From: Melastoma dodecandrum
Lineage: Eukaryota > Streptophyta > Magnoliopsida > Myrtales > Melastomataceae
DNA length: 64,000 bases
NCBI GenBank assembly: GCA_029817715.1
Contig: JARUPY010000539.1
Coordinates: 8,221,501-8,285,500 of the forward strand
Reading direction: 5' to 3'
Both the position numbers and the translations under genes were made by a program. A model generated the notes under the pieces. That model was not told the origin of the DNA and searched no databases. It was given only the letters and a program-made list of their open reading frames with translations. Below are positions 58,077 through 64,000 of the stretch, in pieces (within the stretch, counting starts at the first letter, position 1; each line of letters opens with the position of its first letter).

Positions 58077-58628
58077 TTGTTCAATTCGTATGGAGTATTA
58101 CGCTTCTATAGAATAGAACATCGACGAATAGAGTGAAGAACCTCAACAAAGAAGCAAGCTTCTATTGGGTAGAAGTCAGTCGTCAAGTCAACAATCAGGC
58201 CTCTGTTAAACAGACGACGAGTGTTAATATGACAAAATGAGAATCAGCTATCAGGTAACAGGTGTTGGATTCGCAGTGCAGCAGGCTTCTGCAGAAAATG
58301 CCAACTGTGATGTTTACAGAAAGTATGCTTCTGTAGACTGTACCGTAGGCTTCTACATAGTAGAGCAACAAATCGTTTCTCACAGAACAAGGTGCTTCTG
58401 TGGAACAGGAGTTAAATTCGGATAGAGCGTAAGCTTCTACAGAATAGAACTATGTAGATATTCACATAGCTTAAAGCTTCTGTGCAGTAGCGGGTTGATT
58501 CTGAAAGAGCGTATGCTTCTACAGAATAGAAATAATCACAGAGCTAAAAGCTTCTGTGGAGAAGAACGTGTAGCTGGTAAGAGCTTTTCAAGGATCTACA
58601 ACAAGCTGTTAAGCCTCTGTTGACACCC
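58077..58628 (-). other. 5' leader of the Sirevirus-like element
   Basis: No ORF of note between the PBS and gag. The sequence is packed with AGCTTCTGT/ACAGAAG words (for example around 58160, 58275, 58330, 58430, 58480, 58550). Confidence 0.75.
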
Positions 58629-58640
58629 GCTCTGATACCA
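58629..58640 (-). promoter_or_regulatory. tRNA-iMet-type primer binding site
   Basis: The minus strand reads TGGTATCAGAGC two bases after the LTR end AGTGTAACA. This is the standard PBS of plant copia elements. Confidence 0.92.
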
Positions 58641-58642
58641 AT

Positions 58643-60653
58643 TGTTACACTAAGAGGGGGGGTGAATTAGTATTAATCTCCAAATTCGGATTTTAACGCT
58701 TTTTCGTTTTACCCCGCAGCGGAAGGAAGTTTCTGTAACACAGAACCTTAGATAGGTTTCTGTACAACAGAACGTTTGATTGTGTTCGCAAAATGTTTGA
58801 TTGGACACAAAGCTTTTTATAGTGGTTCGGGAAATTGCATACTCCACTCTTCACCCAAAATACTGGATGGTTATCACTCAAACTCAATGTAGTAAGAAAT
58901 ACAATACTTGTAACGAAAACAACTTTCTGTAGTATAGACTAATAGGTTCTATGCAATAGAAGACTGAGTGATAAACCACAGACCAGAAGGTTTTGTACAA
59001 TAGAATGTTATGTAGCACAAACCCGAAGGTTCTGTACTATAGTAACTTAGGCTCAATACAGACCAGAAGGTTCTGTATCGTAGAAAGTTTGGCACAACAC
59101 AGACCAGAGAGTTCTGTGTCGAAGAAGGCAAGGCACAATACTGACCAGAAGGTTCTGTGTTAGACGTGTTAACCTTCTATAGCACAGATCAAGAGATTCT
59201 GTACTATAAGCGTCAACCTTTTATAGAATAGATCCAAGGATTCTGTATCACAAAAGGTATAGCACAGACCGTAAGGATCTGTACCAAGAATGTGTCAATC
59301 TTTAACAACCCAAAATGGTTCGTATTAGAAGTGACTTGAGATGTGTACAGACCGTAAGGTTCTGCACTAAAGTAGATTCAGACCTTAAGGTTCTGCTCTA
59401 TAGGAGGTTGCACGCGTTAACGTGACTAACAAGGTAGCAAATGCGCAATCCCTCAAGGATAACGACTTCGTAGCGTACCCCACGCGAGTACGTAGCGAAC
59501 CCTACGCAGGCAGACAACGTTCCCTTTGTTTTAGGGTGGACAACGTATCCTTTGTCCTAGGATGAACAGCGTGCCCTCTGTCCTGGGGTGAGAGCCTTCC
59601 TCCTGTCCTGAGGTGACAGCCTTCCTTCTTTCCTAAGGTGACAACCTTCCTCTTGTCCCGAGGTTCGTGCACATAGAGCTCTACACAACAGAAGCTGGTT
59701 AGTCCCTCACATTCTGTGCTCCCGAGGTTCAGCCCTTCTCTCAGACCCGCTGCACGTTGATCACACGACCTCCAGCCGTGCCTCCAGCCAACGTATCCTG
59801 CAGCTTCCAGTCGAGTCCCTCGAGCCCCCGAGTCACTCTTCCAAAAGGTTTCACCAACGATGCAGCTTCCGCCGGTAGTGCTCCTCGTGTGGCTAACTCG
59901 AACGAATGAAAGTACTAAAGCTCAAGCACACGCTCTCTCTGGACATAATGGGATAAGGGAAAATGAATGTTCTATATTTAATCAGAGAGCGTGGCCCCTT
60001 TTTATACACAAAGTTCAAAGAAGAAATTGCAAGAAGGAAAATATAAATGCGTAATCTGTAAAAGAAGAAATTAAAAGTTAGTTCACAAAATAATTAATCT
60101 GCAATAATATCATACACGTGCAAGCATTCAGATAGAAAATAAATCAGAATAAGATTATGATATATTTTCCATGAATAGTGCACCACAGAAGGTGTCGCAG
60201 AAGGTTCTCCTCGATAACCTTCTCCAGATGGAAACAATCATTGATTTGTTTCCAAATGAATCAAAATCAATTCCATCCGGATAAAGAGACACGTGAGAGT
60301 GTATCTGGTCAGGTGGTAGTGATAGGTATCCAAATAATGGTCATGTAGAGATCGTATGGCTTACAAAAGCCTGCAGATCAGTCAACAGAACCTTTCCATA
60401 TATAGAAGATACATTTCCTTCTATGAGAAATAATTTCCAATATGATTATTTGGAAACTAAATCATTGTAATCTGATTAGATAATTATCATAATCAGAGAA
60501 TGTGTATTTCATAATTAAATAATTGATAACTAATCATTTAATTACAAAAATAATTCTTACAAGAAGTCCTTAACAAGAGAAGCTTCTGTAGAATAGAATG
60601 TTCGACCTTCTGTAGTACAGGGGGTCCGGTTCATCATCAAAACCGTCCCAACA
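58643..60653 (-). repeat. Right LTR (5' LTR) of the Sirevirus-like element
   Basis: Pairs with 35786-37705. It keeps the 164-bp block 59878-60041 that contains the TATA box on the minus strand. Six GAAnnTTC dyads were counted by eye. Confidence 0.93.
59997..60006 (-). promoter_or_regulatory. TATA box of the Sirevirus-like LTR
   Basis: TATAAAAAGG on the minus strand, about 650 bp inside the 5' LTR. It lies in the segment deleted from the left LTR. Another candidate, CTATATATGG, lies at about 60393-60402 and is present in both LTRs. Confidence 0.65.
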
Positions 60654-61018
60654 ACAACCTTATCGTTTACGTATGTTCATCAAAGCTACTCATAAAAATA
60701 ATAATAATTCAATTATAAATTTTGGTAAAACAAGTGCGAGGACAAAAGATAGTAAATTTTTCCAATATTAATTCATCTACCAGTTACATCTAGTCGCATG
60801 TGGTCCACATAGTTTGACAAACATCATAATTCATTAGAGTCCACGTCTTCTGATAAACATTGTAAATCATTAAATAAACTTTGAATCTTAACCCAATTTT
60901 GATATATTATGAGACAGATTTGAGAAGAATATGAAAAATCTCCTTGAAAATATTCACAACGGTAAGATTGTGTTTATTCACGTCATTTCCCAATCTCGTA
61001 TTATTTGCGAATGCTTTC
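60654..61018. other. Unassigned AT-rich DNA right of the Sirevirus
   Basis: No gene or transposon domain seen. Confidence 0.6.
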
Positions 61019-61400
61019 ATTAGATGGTTCATGTGACAACATCTTACAACTAATTCGTAATATATGAGAAATTCTCTATCTTACGAAAAGATAAACAAAA
61101 TTATGCACTAAACAAATTAATGTTCATGTCCATCTTCCTGTTGGCAATCCGTTTCCAACCAGATTCCGTATTGTCTTTAAATCGGTATACTCAACAAAAT
61201 CGGAGCGTTGGATTAGATGATTTATTTCAACTTTCCACAATTAATTCGTAGTGTACAAAATATTTCTCCATCTTTACGGAAAAAATAAACAAAAATTACA
61301 TACAAAATAGTTCTACCCTTATCTGCTGGCAATCCGTTCTCAATAGGATTGTCGCATTTGCCTCAAATTCGGTAATCCTATTGAGAATGAGTTGCCGACA
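61019..61400. repeat. Diverged tandem duplication, about 190 bp, with long foldback
   Basis: 61019-61206 and 61212-61400 share the order TAGATGrTT..ACAAyTAATTCGTA..AGATAAACAAAA..TGGCAATCCGTT. The second copy contains a perfect 14-bp inverted repeat TTCTCAATAGGATT/AATCCTATTGAGAA (61337-61350, 61374-61387), extended outward by GGCAA/TTGCC. Confidence 0.75.
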
Positions 61401-61597
61401 AAGAAGTATAGAAGTATTTAGTACATAAGTTTTGTTTGTTTTTTTGTAAAGATAAACAAATATTTCGTATTCGTAGAAGTTGACATTAACCTACTAATAT
61501 GTCGGTCCAGTTATAATTAATTCATCACAAAAGCAAATTACCAGTAGAGGGCAGGATTGGCGGCAGAGGGTCTTGAACGAGCAATTCTTTCTCATGC

Positions 61598-61630
61598 GGA
61601 TTGCCGGATTTGTGTTCAATACGGCAATCC
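61598..61630. repeat. Hairpin GGATTGCCG/CGGCAATCC
   Basis: A perfect 9-bp inverted repeat with a 15-nt loop, the same stem core as the hairpins at 34417-34489. Confidence 0.85.
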
Positions 61631-61739
61631 CTTTAAGTCCAGATCATCAAAGCTACCATTTGAAAAACAATTTCATGCCCATTTTAAAACAAACACACCT
61701 CCCGTCTGACGCCGAAACCTTCCATCCCCACTCTGCGAA

Positions 61740-61975
61740 TTCGCCGAAGTGTTAAAACCCGCCCCTTGTGTATGCCAGGAAAAGGTCCCCAACACTTGGC
61801 GAAATTCTCCAAGTGCTAAAACCCGCCCCTGTATGAGGGCGGGTTTCAATGCCCCCTCATGCTTTGCCCAAATGTCGCATAGGGGCGTATTAAACCCGCC
61901 CCTTCCAATTGTAGATCGAAAATGCGCCCTCTTTGTAAATTAAGGGGCGCGTTTTTAAAACGCGTTTCATCGACG
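61740..61975. repeat. GC-rich block with AAACCCGCCCC motifs in both orientations
   Basis: AAAACCCGCCCCT occurs at about 61755 and 61819, GGGCGGGTTT at about 61838, TTAAACCCGCCCCT at about 61889, and GGGGCGCGTTTTTAAAACGCG at about 61943. The inverted arrangement suggests a decayed small DNA transposon, but ends were not found. Confidence 0.5.
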
Positions 61976-62359
61976 GTAAAACAATATTTTACGAAATTAG
62001 GACTGTATTTCATAAATTTTTTATAAAACTAACCGTATTTACGTACAAAACTCATCTTTCTTCTTTAGGCTTTCGTTCTATGAATAAATATCTGTATTAC
62101 TTAACAACAAAAAAAAAATTTTGTTTCCCAAAGCACAAGAAGCTGTGGGCGGGACGTTACCCTTTCAAATTGTCCATTAAATTTTATTTTATTTTTTAGA
62201 CCCACCTCCCATCTCTCCGTAATGGTTTCGAGGGATTTTCTCGAGATTCACGTTGGGGACTAGATCGATTGCTGACAATGTGGGTAAGAGGAGATAGCTT
62301 CATACAGCCGATTAGTAATCTTCTAAAAAAAAAAATCAGATCACCAACTCCTTTCTTAG
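61976..62359 (+). promoter_or_regulatory. Upstream region of SOT gene 3
   Basis: 62165-62359 aligns with 11690-11918 upstream of SOT gene 2 (ACCCACCTCC, GGTAAGAGGAGAT, CAGCCGATT, CTTTTCTTGGATGG-like ends), so promoter and gene were duplicated together. A clear TATA box was not found. Confidence 0.6.
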
Positions 62360-63363
62360 ATGGCTTCAGATGGGTCGTCGTCGTCAGCTATTCCTTTGCC
62401 AAAGTACCTTCAACAAGCCACTCTCACCCAGGAGTGCAAGGACCTCCTCCCAACCTTGCCGTGCGAGAAGGGCTGGGTCACGTCCCATGTCTTCCTCTAC
62501 CGCGGCTTCTGGTTCCAAGATTACCACTTGAAAGGAGTCCTCACTAGCGGAACAACTTCCGTGCCTGCGACGACGATGTCATCCTAGCAACCATGCCAAA
62601 ATCAGGCACCACCTGGCTTAAGGCTATCCTATTCATGCTGTCCCACCATGCCATCCATTCCACGGGAGAAGTCTCCACAAAAAATCCTAGCCCGTTGCTC
62701 ACGATGAATCCCCACGACCTGGTGCCCTACTTGGAGTTGGACTTGTATCGCTACAATGAGAGTCCAGATTTGTCGTCATTTCCTTCTCCGAGGATTTTCG
62801 CCACTCATATGCCTTACAGTCTCCTCCTTGAGAGTATCAAGGACTCTAAGTGCAAGATCGTTTACCTGTGTCGCAATGTTAAGGACACTTTCGTCTCGTG
62901 GTGGCACTTCACTAGCATGTTGAAGCCGAAAGAGAGAGGTGAGAATGCTCTGGATGAGGTATTCGACATGTTCTGTAGGGGCATAAATGACTTCGGGCCT
63001 AATTGGGACCACCTGTTGGGGTACTGGAAGGCCAGCATTGACATGCCAGAGAGAGTTTTGTTCCTCAAGTTCGAGGACGTGAAGGAAAGTCCCGTTGAGT
63101 ACACAAAGCAGCTGGCTGAGTTTATTGGTTTTCCTAACGAAGATGATGAGGTGACTATCGAGATAACAAGGATGTGCAGCTTCGAGAGCCTGAGTAAGTT
63201 AGAGGTCAATATGAATGGAAAAGTACGTTTCGGGGTGGAGAACAAGGCTTTCTTCAGGAAAGGCGAGGTTGGGGACTGGAGGAATTTGTTAACCCCCGAG
63301 ATGGCTGAACGACTTGATTGCATCACCAAGGAGATGCTAAGCGGATCAGGTCTTACGCTCTAA
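62360..63363 (+). pseudogene. SOT: Cytosolic sulfotransferase gene 3, one-base frameshift
   Basis: Starts MASDGSSSSAIPLPKYLQQA and reads through GFWFQDYHLKGVLTS. Aligned with SOT gene 1, one base is missing at about 62547-62550 (CTTGCCGG against CTAGCGG), which leads to a stop at 62585. The correct frame resumes and is open to 63363. All catalytic parts lie in that second part: PKSGTTW, the His of FATHMPYS, YLCRNVKDTFVSWWHF and RKGEVGDWRN. Length is 1004 bp against 999 bp for gene 1. With only one lesion it is either a very young pseudogene or an intact gene with an assembly error. Translation from an ATG at 62593 would give a protein lacking about 80 N-terminal residues. Confidence 0.9.
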
Positions 63364-63400
63364 AACTCTCAGTCCCAAGGCGGGATGTTCTTCCAAGTAA

Positions 63401-63406
63401 AATAAA
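63401..63406 (+). terminator. Candidate poly(A) signal of SOT gene 3
   Basis: AATAAA 38 bp after the stop codon. The aligned site behind SOT gene 1 is AACAAA. Inferred. Confidence 0.45.
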
Positions 63407-64000
63407 TTGGGAAACTCAAGCATGAGTCGATGATTTGTTGGCTCATATGTTGATTTTGTGACGATGGTCCATCCATGCATTCCTGCTGTATCTATTTGCT
63501 CAAATTGCAAATAGTTAATGGGTTGTGATGTTGTGTTCCGTTTACAAATTTTTTGCGTGTTTACATGTAAAAATTATTCCGACCCATAAGTTTAATTCAA
63601 GCGTTGGACACGGACTCACGTGATATGATCACAAACGCAATCACAAAGAAGTAAAAATAGGCGGGAAGGAACAGTGACGGTGTATATAGACTTCTGTTCA
63701 CGGCCCTTTGCTGGTGTATAAAAGAAATATGGGGAAGCTCGCGCCTTACTTAGGTCCACCGAAATGACTAAATCTTCCGTGGTTTGAAGCATCAGGTGCC
63801 ATTTATTCCTGATGTGTGGATTATGAAAATGTTGTTGGGGCTTCGTATACCTACAAACCTAAAAAAGAAAGCAAGTAAGAGCGTTCAAGATTCATATGCA
63901 AAATAACAAAGAAATATGTCCAACAATAATAATACATTCCCGAAAAATCACAAAATTTTAGAGAAATGTCTTTAACATATAAAAAATGAATGTTCTGAAA
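63407..64000. other. SOT gene 3 3' flank
   Basis: The first 100 bases match the 3' flank of SOT gene 1 (TGTTGGCTCA, CCATCCATGCAT). Beyond that I see no gene. Confidence 0.6.

Larger units (their letters stand above)
35786..60653 (-). mobile_element. Sirevirus-like Ty1/copia element, with nested LARD
   Basis: LTRs of 1920 bp (35786-37705) and 2011 bp (58643-60653) start TGTTACACTAAG and end CGTCCCAACA on the plus strand. Flanks CCAAC and ACAAC match at 4 of 5. The minus strand carries an iMet-type PBS at 58629-58640, gag-pol 58076-54006, an extra ORF (53290 to 38665, split by the LARD), and a polypurine tract next to the left LTR. Without the 13.0-kb LARD the element would be about 11.9 kb. 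The size, long LTRs, RT text and ORF behind pol fit the SIRE/Maximus (Sirevirus) group. Frameshifts in gag and integrase make it non-autonomous. Confidence 0.93.

Noticed and set aside
35786..60653. Repeated GAAGGTTCTG units as a CRISPR-like array
   Set aside because: Spacing is irregular, there are no unique spacers of constant length, and the context is a eukaryotic LTR.

Overview
The window reads as intergenic and gene-island DNA from a plant nuclear genome, most likely a eudicot. The evidence is intronless cytosolic sulfotransferase (SOT) genes of the plant type, plant-specific retrotransposon lineages (Sirevirus-type Ty1/copia, Tat/Ogre-type Ty3/gypsy, a LARD-like element with 3.5 kb LTRs), MuDR/MULE and hAT DNA transposons, a plant mobile domain (PMD)-like gene, and a TTTAGGG-type telomeric motif. 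I cannot name the species. There is no bacterial-style gene organisation, CRISPR array, tRNA or rRNA gene that I can see.

Layout. 1-4550: a decayed Ty3/gypsy element on the minus strand (integrase, RNase H, RT, protease, gag, PBS, LTR remnant), with a 349-bp tandem duplication covering the PBS and gag start. 4552-6606: an old, internally deleted Sirevirus-like copia on the minus strand. 6607-10004: no recognisable gene. 10005-11003: an apparently intact SOT gene. 11919-25267: a second SOT gene split after codon 14 by a complete 13.1-kb Tat-type gypsy element (11961-25109; TG..CA LTRs, 5-bp target duplication CCTTG). That element carries an antisense, intron-containing PMD-like gene behind its pol. 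25261-31170: a truncated relative of the same gypsy lineage on the plus strand, which cuts off the second SOT gene and itself contains a 1.17-kb solo LTR. 31200-33720: a MULE transposase gene (minus) split by a 1.13-kb hAT-type element that has captured a piece of a RAPTOR (TOR-complex) gene. 33820-35785: minisatellite, short inverted-repeat hairpins and unassigned DNA. 35786-60653: a Sirevirus-like copia element (minus; 2-kb LTRs, iMet-type PBS, gag-pol, extra ORF). Its extra ORF is interrupted by a LARD/Ogre-like element at 40199-53207 (TSD GCAGG), which has no gag-pol but has an array of covarying hairpins. 60654-62359: repeats and hairpins of the same kind as at 34.4 kb. 62360-63363: a third SOT gene with a single-base deletion.

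The only likely functional host gene is the SOT at 10005-11003. The three SOT loci share promoter-proximal and 3' flanking sequence, so they are former tandem duplicates pushed about 50 kb apart by nested insertions. Several nesting events are dated relative to one another by target-site duplications and reading-frame continuity: the LARD entered the Sirevirus, the hAT entered the MULE, the solo LTR entered the second gypsy, and the first gypsy entered the SOT gene.

The most unusual signals are: the stem-loop array in the LARD internal region, whose stems change in a compensatory way between copies; arrays of GAAnnTTC dyads (heat-shock-element cores) in the Sirevirus LTRs; strong over-representation of GTAGAC/GTCTAC throughout the 13.1-kb gypsy element; a 15-bp perfect inverted repeat placing the LARD polypurine tract in a loop; and hairpins built on GATTGCC/GGCAATC on both sides of the Sirevirus insertion.
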